Positions 1 through 11,320 of a DNA stretch of 64,000 nt are shown here, piece by piece. The position numbers were made by a program, and so were the translations under genes. The stretch comes from Vicia villosa. Taxonomy: Eukaryota; Streptophyta; Magnoliopsida; Fabales; Fabaceae. Under the pieces are notes generated by a model. That model saw nothing but the letters and a program-made list of their open reading frames with translations. It had not been told where the DNA came from and did no database searches. The stretch is from the NCBI RefSeq assembly GCF_029867415.1, contig NC_081185.1:134313753-134377752 (forward strand). The letters run 5' to 3'. Within the stretch, counting starts at the first letter, position 1; the number at the start of each line of letters is the position of its first letter.

Positions 1-65
1 TATGACCGTTATAAGTGTTGGAGATAAATATAATCTATAACATATAAGGTAAATGAACACATATG

Positions 66-545
66 GTAAAAATTAGTACATGCGTATGAGGTTTTAGACC
101 TCCACTGAATATTAAAGGAATATTTACATATTGAGTCTCAGACTTCCATTGAATATAAAAGTTAATATCTGCAAATGGGATTATGACCTCCACTGAAATA
201 TAAAAGTTAGTGTTTGCATTAGGAGTCTCAGACTTCCATTAAATATAAAAGTTAGTAACTGCATATGGGGTTTTTAAACCTCCACTAAATATAAACGTTA
301 GTAACAGCATATGGTGGTTTTTAAACCTCCACTAAATATAAAAATTAGTAACAGCTTATGGTGATTTTTAGACCTCCACTAAATATAAAAGTTAGTAACA
401 GCATATGGTGGTTTTTAAACCTCCACTAAATATAAAATTTAGTAACAACATATGGTGGTTTTTAAACCTCCTCTAAATATAAAAGTTAGTAAATATATAA
501 ATATAAATGTTAGTAATGGTATATGGGGTTTTAAACCTCCATACA
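66..545. repeat. Diverged ~47 bp minisatellite, about 10 units
   Basis: About ten head-to-tail units of roughly 47 bp, each built on the words GTTAGTAACAGCATATGG, TTTTTAAACCTCCACT and AAATATAAAA. The units between about 250 and 440 are nearly identical. The earlier ones are more diverged (CTCAGACTTCCATT in place of the TTTTAAACCTCC core). One short reading frame crosses the array by chance and shows no protein-like composition. Confidence 0.85.
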
Positions 546-905
546 AAGTTTATAATAAAAATAGTCACACTAGTTATAAATCACTTGACTGGTTGACAGT
601 TTTCTATAACCGGGGCAAAATAAAAATAATAAAAATATAATAAAAAGATTAAAGTGATAAGCCTAGAATATATACCTAGTGTAGTAAACACTTCTGATAG
701 AAACGATCGTGCTGATAACATGTTAAGAATACTAAATACATAGAGACAGAAGAGACTGGTAGTATATTGTTTTCCTTAGAAACTTTGCTGCGTACTTTAC
801 ATATACCACGAAGTGATATTTATAGTGTCAAGTTTTTAGCATTTACTGTGCTACTCTGCAAAATTGAAAAATTTCTATGAATGATAGACATGTACTATTC
901 ATTCC
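546..905. other. AT-rich intergenic DNA, no gene seen
   Basis: No coding or RNA gene is visible. The stretch GCTGATAACATGTTAAGAAT near 712 followed by a TATTTATAG word near 819 resembles an LTR fragment, but no boundaries or target duplication could be found. Confidence 0.4.
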
Positions 906-909
906 TATT

Positions 910-941
910 TCAAAATAATAATAATAATAATAATAATAACA
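910..941. repeat. (AAT)n microsatellite
   Basis: Uninterrupted run of AAT/TAA triplets. Confidence 0.9.
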
Positions 942-999
942 ATTTTTTATTATTATAACAACAATTTCTTTATTCGGAAATCATTCATTTTCACATTTT

Positions 1000-2690
1000 C
1001 AATTATTTCGGAGATGTATCTCCGAAAATACTCATTTTTAGGTGTTTTTGGATATGCATCTCCGAATGCATTTATTTTCCAGTTGGATTTAAAATGTCAG
1101 GTGTTTTTTCGGAGATGCATCTATGAAAAAACCTTTTTTAAAATCTGAAATATTGATTCATTCGGCTATGCATATCTGAAATATCTCAATATTCTAAATT
1201 TTACGTATCAAATTTTATTAACACACAAATTAAAACACAAACTAAATAAAACAAAGATGGTTTTAAAACACAAACTAAATAAAATAAAGATGATAAACCG
1301 TACATTCAACCAAAAATACATGTAAAATAAAAGAATATTAATATTTCAAATATGTCATTGGTAAATTAATCGATCAATTAAATGTTACTATATATATTAA
1401 CAAACAAATTAAAACACAAACTAAATAAAATAAAGATGATAAATCGTATATTTAACCTAAAATTAAAAATATATCGTAAAATAAAAGAATATTAATATTT
1501 CAAATATGTCATTGATAAATTAATCGATCAATTAAATGTTACTACATATATTATATTATAAAATAATTAATATTCCTTTTGCTTTATTATATTAAATAGA
1601 TATTTTTATTAAAATAGTATATATTTAATTATATATTTTAATTAACACAATTAATTATACTATTAATATAATATTGAGTTTTTTCCGGATATGCATATCC
1701 GAAAAATCCCAAGACCAAAAATTAGGTTATTTCGGAAGTGCATCTCCGAATTCACATTTTTTTTTCTAAAAAAAATGATATTTTCGGATGTGCACATCTG
1801 AAATCACTTTTTTTCTTCAAAAATAGGTGCATTCGGAGATGCACTTCCAAAATATAGGGGCATTTATGGAATTTCTCCGCGGGTTACTAAGAAAGTAGGG
1901 AGGTATATAAAGAAATTGTCATAAATTATCTATGGGTGACAAATTAAATGGATTTGATGAACTTGAATTGAATTGTTAACGAAAGAATCAACATAAAGTG
2001 CAACATACCTCCAATTTTCTAAAAATTGTGCTAATTATTATTTCACCTATAAGATCAATAAGTATAGACTTCTGCTAACAACTTTTGAAAGAAAACTTCT
2101 GAAAGAGTTGAAGAAAATATAGATAATGCCAACAAGTATAGACTTCTTCCAACAAGTATAAGGAAATATAAATAATGTCTATTTATTGCAGTTCATGCAT
2201 ATCTTATTTATTGTGTTAGCGACTTGCCATTGGAGGAAAAATGAATGCGCTTTTCTGGAATGGATCATTTTATAACAAATGCATATAATAGGGTGTGTAT
2301 TGATTTGACAAGATACGGCTTCCTGAAAATATTTTTTCTACTTCGGAGTAGCCCACCTCAAAATTAGTCGGGCTCATGTATATTTGAAAGAAATGCTTTT
2401 TCCACCCTATGGAATACGCCCCACTCCTTTAGAGATTTGAAATTGCCCTTCTTTTGTTCGTAGATGCATCTTCGAGCACACTAAAAACCACACAATCTCT
2501 CGTATTTTAGACTTCCAGCCACTCCATTTTGAACAAAATATGGTTCAAAGATGCATCTTTGTATATTATTTGGGGTGTATCCGGAGATGCATCTCCGTAA
2601 AAACTCTAATATTCATTTATGATGTTTTTATTCACTGAGTTGGTTTATTTAACAACTCAATGATGTTTTCGGATATGCATATCTGGAAAT
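1000..2690. repeat. Cluster of ~20 bp palindromes of the TTCGGAGATGCATCTCCGAA type
   Basis: At least twelve imperfect copies of a 20 bp palindrome centred on ATGCAT are scattered at about 1007, 1047, 1108, 1160, 1683, 1729, 1783, 1828, 2458, 2543, 2579 and 2665. Weaker copies lie near 2975 and 10058. Spacing is irregular, so this is not a tandem array. They lie in the non-coding flank of the MULE-type transposase relic that begins near 3020, so they are probably part of that element's terminal region; this is inference. Confidence 0.65.
1264..1556. repeat. Tandem duplication, ~146 bp unit, two copies
   Basis: The segment starting with CAAACTAAATAAAATAAAG near 1271 recurs near 1417. Both carry the shared run TTTCAAATATGTCATTG and the sequence AATCGATCAATTAAATGTTACTA in order. 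There is no coding potential. Confidence 0.8.
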
Positions 2691-3019
2691 GTCAAGCGGG
2701 AAATTGGATAAAATATCACCTGCATGATCTTCTTCACGCTGAAAGAAAAACTTGACTATCAAAATCCTTAAAAACATTTCTTCTATTCTCTATCAACTTT
2801 TCAACACCAAAACATTATTAATATATTTTATCACATCAAAGGGGGCAAAAGAAGTTGTAATTCAAGGTAAAGTTTATTCATTTCATCTCTCATTCCTTGC
2901 ATTAATGTGTTTTTTGAGTTGAAAATATGAACGTTTATTCCAGATATACACCTTTAGACTTAGTTTCATTTTATCCAAAGATGGATCTCCAAATGTGTCT
3001 AATACTTTGAGTTTCTAAA

Positions 3020-4081
3020 TTGTTGTTTCTGTTTTTATTCGTATTAAATATGGTGCAATCGTATATGTTTAATAAAGTTATTGTTAAACCGAATGTAGTG
3101 AATGGTGATGATAAATCAGATGATGTTAAACCGGGTGCTAGATCAGTAGTTGTCGAGGTAGACGTTCGTGAACAATTTACAAGAAAACAAGAGTTTATTA
3201 TTCGTGAACATATCTACAATGGGTCCACAAAGAAGCCAGAAAATTGGGATTTGGCGTTGTAATCGAAATGTTTGACAATGATTCTGATAGAAGACAAGCA
3301 TATGTAACAATGAGATGCAAAAGAAGTTGCATGTACCATCCAACGGTTAGGAAGTTGAAAAGTGATGGCACTGGATCCAGAAAATGTGAGTGTCTGTTTA
3401 AATTACGCAGATACCATGAGGCGAATGATACATGGAACTTTAATATGGTTTCTGGTATACATAATAATGTCTTGAGTAACAAGCTAGACGATCATCCTAT
3501 TGTATGTAGCTTTATACTGGGGGATGAGAACATTATTTCGGGCATGACATTAAACATTGTGGCGCCGAAAAACATACTCTTAACTTTGAAATAGAAAATG
3601 CATCAAAATGTTTCTAATATCAAACACATATATATTGTATATGCCTGAAACAACAAGGAGGTAAGAGGTTCAAGATCTGAAATTCAACAACTGTTGAAAC
3701 TTTTGGAAGATGATCACTATGTTTATAGATACAAAATTTGTGAGGATAAAGTCATAGCTCGAGATATATTTTAGACTCATCCCGATTCTATGAAGTTATT
3801 CAACATATTTCCCATTGTGTCCATAATTAATTCACCATACAGAACAAATAAGTATAGACTTTCACTCTTAGAAATTGTTGGTGTTACTTCTACGGAGATG
3901 ACTTTTTCAGTCGATTTAACATTTTTGAAATCCGAAAAAAAGGACAATGTTACATGGACTTTGGAAATATGCAAGACTATGTTGAAGGACCGATAAAACA
4001 GGTCAATGTAATTGTCACCGATCGCGACATCGCATTGATGAACTCGATTTACTACATCGTATGCGTTAATTTGTAAGTATC
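3020..4081 (+). pseudogene. MULE transposase (FAR1-like), 5' part, decayed
   Basis: Frames from 3020, 3244 and 3640 onward together spell a plant Mutator-like transposase of the FAR1-related type: an N-terminal zinc-binding region (RKCECLFKLRRYH, then SGIHNN), the stretch MTLNIVAPKNILLTLK, and the start of the DDE core. The core reads PIVSIINSPYRTNKYRLSLL, then GVTSTEMTFSVDL and IVTDRDIALMNS. The position normally held by the first catalytic Asp (LDSTY in relatives) is Asn here (INSPY). Several frameshifts and stops make it non-functional. The reading frame is broken at 4081 by the LTR insertion and resumes at 8742 with ITKNVRSR. Confidence 0.8.
4077..4081. repeat. Target-site duplication GTATC (left)
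   Basis: The 5 bp GTATC directly precedes the TG terminus at 4082 and recurs at 8737..8741 directly after the CA terminus. Removing one copy with the insertion rejoins the transposase reading frame. Confidence 0.9.
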
Positions 4082-4706
4082 TGTTGCACCCCAATTTTTG
4101 ACCTCTGAGATCCCATCATTTTCTAAGTGTTATGATCATTATTGTTATACCCCAAAATTTGCCCGCGTCTTTTTTTTCAAAGAGAAGTCAAAAGACTTCT
4201 GTCTAAAAATTTGGAGTTTTATACAATCTTGGATTTTTATTTCATAAATATCCTGATTTTATGAATACTCAATTTTTAGAATTTTTTATACAGTATTTTG
4301 GTTCGCTGTTAAATTTGTTCTTACATAAACGCCAAATACTGTTTATCACTTCATACACTGTTTATTTCAGATTTATTTTCAGATAAATAATGCTGACGCA
4401 GTTGGTACAGAATTAAAATTTGCAGGCGCGGAGTCCGGGTTTCAGATTATACTGGTAACAATTAAATTATTATTGGTTTTATTTCCCACTAATTTTTATT
4501 TTTATACTATATTATTTTTGCAAAATCTCTTTCTTTCTTTTCAAATATCTTCCTTTCTTTTCAAATCTCTTTCTTTCAAATCAAATCCTAGCTTTATTCT
4601 ATACCCCTTTTCTTTTCAAAAACCTGCCATACTTTTTTTTCAAATCCTACTACTATTCAAACGGTACCATTCCATTCCCAACGTCTCTATCTCTCTCTTT
4701 TCACTC

Positions 4707-4714
4707 TATAAATA
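4707..4714 (+). promoter_or_regulatory. TATA box in LTR (first)
   Basis: TATAAATA lies in a pyrimidine-rich setting, 108 bp upstream of the ATG at 4815. The following ~100 bp is a C/T-rich leader. Confidence 0.5.
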
Positions 4715-4814
4715 CTCCTCATTTTTTCCATAAATTCTCACATCAAATTTCACTCATCTCCCAAATTTCTCAAACTTCTATCTCATAATTATTTTCTCTT
4801 CTTCCCCGGCAAAA

Positions 4815-4982
4815 ATGGAAAAGTGGATAGATACGTTTTTTCTTATGGTCATCACTGTTTTGATGGTGATCATGTCTTTTTTCTGTCTGCATAGTCCTGA
4901 AAAATGCGGACCTGGGTTGCTTACACTACCGTTCATCTATATGTTGTTATTTATAGCATGGGTTTTTAATCGTCATTTTTAA
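4815..4982 (+). CDS. Small membrane ORF (55 aa) inside LTR, unrecognised
   Basis: The frame starts ATGG (AAAAATGG context) and ends TAA, giving 55 residues. A charged N-terminus (MEKWID) is followed by two hydrophobic stretches, about residues 8-25 and 35-51. A short polar loop containing PEKCGPG separates them, and the C-terminus is FNRHF. It is too short to be found by most gene callers. A TATA box sits 108 bp upstream and the leader is free of other long frames. It matches no retroelement protein I know, so it may be chance, a retroelement micropeptide, or a captured piece. Confidence 0.3.
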   Translation: MEKWIDTFFLMVITVLMVIMSFFCLHSPEKCGPGLLTLPFIYMLLFIAWVFNRHF

Positions 4983-6600
4983 AGTTTGTCGTATCTTTCG
5001 CTTTCAAATAATGTACCGTTTATTTTATTTGTCGTACCGTTCATTATATTATGTAATACTTGTACTGTCAGTATTAAATGTTGTATTATCTGTTGTACCG
5101 TCGTTTAATTATTGAGGATGATATTATGCGTGTTTATTGCTAGTTAAATTTTTATTTCTATGCATTAAATCCTTTTCAATGTTATTATCGATAATTTCAT
5201 TCGCGTACAGTATATATTTTTATGTTTTTTTTTGTTTTTCTAACAAACCATGTAAATAATTTTTCACCATTAACACAACAAAAACAAGGAAAAAATTAAC
5301 TTTAACTGTTGAATTTTCACTTTAACTGTTACGTTAATACCCGGACAGCTAGTTACCAGTCAAACCCGCTATCAGCGCAATTCTCCGTGTTTGTACCATC
5401 AGTCAAATCAATTTTTCGCACTTCAAATTTCCAAGATTTTGTTCTAGAAGTCTTCTGACAATCACGTGATCAACAAAGACTCAACACTGCATAAAAATCA
5501 GGTACGCCTAACTGTCTCCTACACAAACAGTCCCTAACTAGGGTTTTTGTTTTTTTTCAGGAGAACGAGTTTTTGAGACCTCAAATGGATTCCATGGATC
5601 TCCATATATCTCAAAGTACCACCAGGAAAATTTTCAAACTTCGATTCGCTTGGACGCACAGTCAACAGCTCAAACAGTCAACAGATGACCACTTTGACCA
5701 AAAAGTCAACAGACAGTCAAAAGTGCAATTTTTTGTCAACATCCACATTTTGTCAAAAGATTCATCATGTGATCAATGGTTGATCATAATTCTCAAGAAA
5801 AGTTCAGAAATCGACAAAACTCAAAATTGCAAAATTAGAGTTTTTTACCTAAAATTCAACTGAACTTTGACCGACCATAACTCTGTCATAATTTATCAGA
5901 AAAATTCCAACCAAAGCTCATTCTCAAGGAAATTCAATTCTCTACAACTTTGATATTGGGACCAAGGTCAAGAAATGCTTCCGCCTAAGAGATATAAGCC
6001 AAAACATTACAGGTCATTTTCAAAGTCAACAAAAAGCAGTTTTTTGTCAAAGCCCATATCATCAAAATAACTTCTCCAAATGCAAAAACGCTTCCAAAGT
6101 GGCTTGTAGAGGACATCTTGGGCTTTCCAAAAAGTAAGAGAACACTTTCATAGGATCAAAATTGAGGGAGATATGCCTTGATGAAGTTGACCTTTTTTGG
6201 AAAAATGCATGAAACAAGTAATGACCAAAATTTGATTTTTTTTTTCTTTCAAAAAGGCCAATTCTTTTGTGATTCAATCTTGATTCTCATATGTTTAAAG
6301 ATATTCACAACATATCCATGATTCATGACATTTTTATTTCATTTTAATTAAATTTTATTCATTTAAAGTTTAATTAAAGTGAGATAATTCAAAGATATTA
6401 TCAAAGATGCTTATGGTTGCCAATCAAGACCAATTCAAGATGCTTAAAGATATTATTGCAAGATTGAAGAGAATAATACTTGAGTGATTAAACTATGGTT
6501 AAGTTTTTTAACCTAGCATAAAAGAATATTCCATTCTTTTTCCACAAAATCAATCATGACAACTTCCACTTGCAAGGCTTTATGATCATATCTCTTTGCC

Positions 6601-6608
6601 TATAAATA
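6601..6608 (+). promoter_or_regulatory. TATA box in LTR (second)
   Basis: TATAAATA followed by GAGCTTC and an A/G-rich leader resembles the U3/R junction of Ogre-type LTRs. It fits as the main promoter of the 4082..8736 LTR. Confidence 0.5.
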
Positions 6609-7604
6609 GAGCTTCATTTTCTTCATTCAAGGAGAGGAAAAAAAGGGGGAGGAACACAAAGAACAACAATAATCACCACAAAGTCATAGCTTAAGTTTAT
6701 ATTTTTGCAAAAGTTTCAAGAAACTTGTAAAAATCAAGGCTCATTCAAATAGCCACTTTCAATCAATTTCAATCACTCTATTCCACTCTTGGGACATCAT
6801 AGAGTAAGTACAATGTAATTTTTAATATGTAGTAGTGTTAGGAGTTCATGAATTAAAAACTCCATATTTATGCATATTTTCAATTTCTCAAAAAAGATGT
6901 TTTAATTTTAGTTTTAAGTTGATAAAATGTTTATTTAATTTTTAACATAAAAATATTTTATTTCTTTTCCTAATTAATTTATTTTGATTAATTAATTAGT
7001 AATTATATAAATATTGCTTTTTAATTATTTTCAACCAATCAAAAAACTCCAAAAATATTTTCCTTTTAGATTTAGGTTTATATTTTTTATAATCTAATTT
7101 TTGACATATAAAATAATATTTTTCTTGTTAAGTTTAATTATTTGTATAATTATTTGTTTAATTAGCTTGTTAATTAACTTAAAATCAATTCCAAAAAAAA
7201 AATCACAAAAAGAATTAATTAAGTTTAATTTGTTTTATATTTATTTTTGTATATTATTTGATATTATTTCTTATCTTTTTCCTTTGTCCCGAATCAGAAT
7301 AAAAGATCAAATATGGCAGAGATTGTATGCAGTTGATTTAAGACTTTTGGAAATTTATCGTGTAGTCGCTATGATTCTATCAAGCTTCTGATAAATTTTC
7401 ATTAACTTTAAATCCGAGATCATCATTCACTCACCATCGATCTTCACTAACATCGTGAATATACTTGACTAGCTTCAAGATGATTCGCGTGCTAACATAC
7501 TAACAATTAACTTTAAATTCCGCATTTTAGTATATTGTTCTTTATATTTCTTGCTTTATACTTTATTTTATCATTCATCATATTTATTTTTATGTTATTT
7601 TCTC

Positions 7605-8150
7605 TTTGTCCATTTGGACATATTATTTATGTTTCTGTTATTTTTTCTTTGTCCATTTGGACATATTATTTATATTTCTGCTATTTTTTCTTTGTCCATT
7701 TGGACATATTATTTATATTTCTGCCATTTTTTCTTTGTCCATTTGGACATATTATTTATATTTCTGCTATTTTTTCTTTGTCCATTTGGACATATTATTT
7801 ATATTTCTGCTATTTTTTCTTTGTCCATTTGGACATATTATTTATATTTCTGCTATTTTTTCTTTGTCCATTTGGACATATTATTTATGTTTCTGCTATT
7901 TTTCTTTGTCCACTTGGACATATTATTTATGTTTCCGCTATTTTCTCTTTGTCCATTTGGACATATTATTTATGTTTCCGCTATTTTCTCTTTGTCCATT
8001 TGGACATATTATTTATGTTTCCGCTATTTTCTCTTTGTCCATTTGGACATATTATTTATGCTTCCGCTATTTTTTCTTTGTCCATTTGGACGCATTGTTT
8101 ATGTTTCCGTCATCTTCCTTTTGTCCACTTGGACCATATTTTTACCTTTG
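7605..8150 (+). repeat. 43 bp minisatellite, about 13 units, inside the LTR
   Basis: Units start at 7605, 7648, 7691 and so on, each containing TTTGTCCATTTGGACATATT followed by ATTTATATTTCTGCTATTTT. The last unit, near 8118, is degenerate. Because 43 is not a multiple of three and the unit has no stop in any forward frame, all three plus frames stay open for ~550 bp (spurious frames of 181-209 residues). Every unit holds the small inverted repeat TGTCC-ATTT-GGACA. It is a repeat, not a gene. Confidence 0.9.
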
Positions 8151-8736
8151 AGCTAAAACATTAATAATCAAGATAAAACTAAAAAAAAAGCACTTTGCAC
8201 ACTTGCACCTCTATGGTCCTCCCTCTTATTACTTTTTTTAATCATACCATCATTTAAGAAAAGTATTAAATGCATAGGAAAGGTCTTATAAATTAAGAGT
8301 AGATAACTCGTAATTGCTTACTCAAACACTTTCATTTTTCAAACAACGTATTTTCAAAACTTCTCATCTATTTTCAAAACTTTCATCTGGTATTTGAAGG
8401 GCATTATTCCCGGTGAAACTCTTCAGAGACCTATGTGACCTATTGTCCATCTTCACTTCTTCTATTTTCAAAATCAATAAAGCATTTATACAAAAGTGAG
8501 CTAAGCAATTAAGAGCCCATGGATAACCATGGATACAAAGGGTGCTTAAAACCTTCCCTTTGTATAACCAACCCCCCGAACCCAAAATCTGTCAAAAGGT
8601 GTTTTTTCTGTTCTTTTATGCCCTTTCCTAAATATTGGACAAAATAAAAGTCGGTGGCGACTTTTGCAAAAAATAAAAAAAAATCAAAATAAAAGAAAGA
8701 GCAAGGAGTCAGTTCGCCTCAAAAAACCGAGTTACA

Positions 8737-8741
8737 GTATC
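8737..8741. repeat. Target-site duplication GTATC (right)
   Basis: This is the partner of GTATC at 4077..4081 and directly follows the CA end of the solo LTR. Confidence 0.9.
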
Positions 8742-9400
8742 ACATAACCAAAAATGTGAGAAGTCGACTAAAACTTGTGGTAGACACCAAACAAATCAAA
8801 TGTGAAGATGGAAAAGTGGTCAAACTTTGCGTGGTATTTGAAAAGATAATGGATGCTCGGAATTGTATAATAAATTCTTTCACAGAAGAGTTATAGTCGA
8901 ATTTGTAATAAATTTCAAGAAGGTGTGTGCGAGATATCATGATTTTTCAAAATATGTTGAGAGTACTATTTTGGACCAGGTGAAGAAGAAAATTGTTTAT
9001 GCTTGGACCGATCAAGTTAGATGGAAATGCAACAATTGACAGAGTTGAACATGCACATGCTACACTGAAGAATTGGTTGGGAGACAGTAAAGGTGATTTT
9101 TGTCGAGATTGAGATGAGATGAACTAAATGCTCTGAAACTTACATAGTGAGCAAGAGATGACTGACCAATGGAAGACCACCAATTTGTCCGCTATCAGAT
9201 TATACAAGAGATGATGATGCATAAGGAATCATACATAAAGCTATACAAGAGAAAAGAAAATTACGATGCAATTTCCATTGCTCTTGTTCCTTGTGTTAGT
9301 GGTTTGACACTGTTTAAAAAATGGACGTGCTTCTCTAAAATGAGACATCTTATAACAAGTGCTTATGATATGATGAAATAATTCACCAAGTTGAGCGAGA
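8742..9400 (+). pseudogene. MULE transposase (FAR1-like), 3' part, decayed
   Basis: Continues the transposase interrupted at 4081. It reads ITKNVRSRLK, a region with KLCVVFEKIMDA, then (after frameshifts) RVEHAHATLKNWLGDSKGDF, the conserved helical segment downstream of the DDE core in this family. Several in-frame stops (for example near 8893 and 9037) show it is dead. Joined with 3020..4081 it covers most of a single transposase apart from the C-terminal SWIM region. Confidence 0.75.
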
Positions 9401-9860
9401 TTATAAGAGAATCAAATAATGAAAAGTGAAAGACAGAACCACCCATAAATATAGATTTAAGCGGTGATATATGTTTTGATGCATTTTAGTTTTTATCTAA
9501 TATATTTAGGTGGTGACTCATTTTTTGTATGTAATGTTAGATTGATGTTGTCAACGATATAAATTGGATACATTTTGATAAATTTAAATGTATATTTCAT
9601 TTTACTAAATTTTTGGATAAGATGAAATAATTCACCAAGTTGAGCGAGATTATAAGAGAATCAAATAAGCAAGAGTGAAAGACAGAACCATCAATAAATA
9701 TAGATTGATGCATATTTTAATGCATTTTAATTTTTATCTAACAATGTATTTAATTGGTGACTCATTTTTTGTATGTAATGTTAGATTGATATTGTCAATG
9801 ATATAAATTGGATATATTTTGATAAATTTAAATGTATATTTCATTTTTCTAAATTTTTGT
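9372..9860. repeat. Tandem duplication, ~249 bp unit, two copies
   Basis: The segment beginning GATGAAATAATTCACCAAG at 9372 recurs at 9621. Similarity holds to the end of the second copy near 9860. It lies in the 3' flank of the MULE relic and has no coding content. Confidence 0.85.
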
Positions 9861-10798
9861 GTTTCAAATTATTCTCATAACAAGTTATGTTAAACAGGTT
9901 ATGTTATAAGAAATTATGTATAAACAAAGAGGAGTTAATCCGAAGCTGTACTTCTAAATTCACCTTATTTATTAAAAAAAAAGAAGCTAACAGGGAATAA
10001 TTTGGAACTGCATTTTTCGTAGAAGTCATTTTTACGTGATTTACAAAACGCAACAAGGTTAATTCGGAAGTACATTTTCGAGTTATCCATTGAGACATGA
10101 TTGAGTGTCTATAGTCCATATTGATCTAAAACTTATAGAAATATGAGTGTCCCTTGTGTTGTTAGCAAAATCACACACACAATATCTCAATATTAAGACC
10201 CCGCTTTTGTCTACTTCAACAACGACAGCCCCTTCTTAAATTTAGGTTCACAAAGAAAATCTATTGCTCTATCCAAACAATCGAAGAGTTGTGAAACTCT
10301 CATCGTGCAGGTTAAAACCAATGAAAAAATAACTAATTTATCTAACATATGATTTTATTTGAATTTAATTGATATTTTTAATTATTCACAATTTTTGTTG
10401 TGTTTAGCATTTAACATGTTAATTGTCATTTTATTTAATATAGTGCTTACGTTCACTGTATTTATTAATTGAATTAAACATTTTAAATTCTAGAATCCGA
10501 GAACTATAGAAACACACATTAAACTCCATATTTATGAACATTTTTGTCAAAAAAAAGTTTTTTTCAAAAAGGTTGAACTAAAGTCGACACCTTTAAGTTT
10601 AAAAATTAAAGAAATTATTCCATTTTATGTTTTATATCTGTTAGAAAAATCTTAAAGTGTGATGAATAAAAGTGCATCACAAGTGAAAAATGATACTTTC
10701 TATACCAAAATAATCAATTTAGTCTCATTGATAGATGTGCAAAGACATTATATATAGGATATAAGTTTGAACTTGTTATATCTCTTGTTCATATTTAG
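9861..10798. other. MULE 3' flank and AT-rich DNA, no intact gene
   Basis: A diverged copy of the palindromic ATTCGGAAGTACAT word lies near 10058. At about 10211 the sequence GTCTACTTCAACAACG, then TTTAGGTTCACAAAG, recurs in diverged form at 58750. This suggests a shared transposon-derived segment. The remainder is AT-rich with no features seen. Confidence 0.4.
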
Positions 10799-11156
10799 GC
10801 TCTGTTTGGTAAAATTAGCTGATAGCTGATAGCTGGTAGCTTTTAGTTTGTAGCTGATAGTTTTTAGCTGGTAGCTGGTAGCTGATAGCTGGCAGCTGAT
10901 AGCTGATAAGCTAATGTGAGTGTTTGGTAAATTAGCTGTTTCATTAGCTGATAGATACAAAATGACATTAATGACATTTTAATTAATGAGGGTAATAATA
11001 TATTTTAGTTAAAATAATAAGGGTATTAATGGAAGAAAAACTCACAAGCTAAAAGCTACAAGCTCAAAAGCTACTTCAATTAGTTTTTGAAAGAAAAGCT
11101 AAAAGCTAGTAAAAAAGCTACAAGCTAAAAGCTAAAATAGAGTTACCAAACAGAGC
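10799..11156. mobile_element. MITE with GCTCTGTTTGGTAA termini
   Basis: Terminal inverted repeats GCTCTGTTTGGTAA (left) and TTACCAAACAGAGC (right) match perfectly over 14 bp. The interior carries runs of AGCTGATAGCTGGTAGC on the left and AAAGCTACAAGCTAAAAGC on the right, which are loosely complementary. No target duplication was recognised. The termini resemble widespread plant hAT-type MITEs; the superfamily is inferred. Confidence 0.7.
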
Positions 11157-11320
11157 TTTTTTATTAATACGAGCTGAAAAGCTAAAAGCTAAAAGCTAAA
11201 AGTTCTTTTTTGTCTTATAGAGTAAATTTCGACCACTTGATAAAAAAAAAAACAAAATAATCAACTCAATAAACTAATTTACACAATTTAAAAAATACAT
11301 AAATGAATGAGAAAGATATT

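Larger units (their letters stand above)
4082..8736 (+). mobile_element. Ogre-like solo LTR (4.66 kb) inserted in the MULE relic
   Basis: The element begins TGTTGCACCCC and ends CGAGTTACA, is flanked by 5 bp GTATC repeats, and interrupts a transposase reading frame. No gag, protease, reverse transcriptase or integrase can be read inside, so it is best called a solo LTR. Its length, the many GTCAACA words (5650..5760), a TATA box at 6601 and the GGTGGCGACTTTT tail at 8652 are typical of the Ogre/Tat lineage; that lineage assignment is inference. A second LTR-like start (TGTTATACCCC at 4143) and a second TATA box at 4707 suggest it may be composite. Confidence 0.75.

Noticed and set aside
4143..5560. 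A separate complete nested LTR starting TGTTATACCCC
   Set aside because: The start and a TATA box are suggestive, but no CA end followed by a copy of the preceding ATTAT could be found, so it is only mentioned as a possibility.
7535..8164. Long overlapping plus-strand frames of 181-209 residues rich in hydrophobic residues
   Set aside because: All three frames are open because a 43 bp stop-free unit repeats 13 times; the translated text is periodic and identical between frames after a shift, so no protein is supported.
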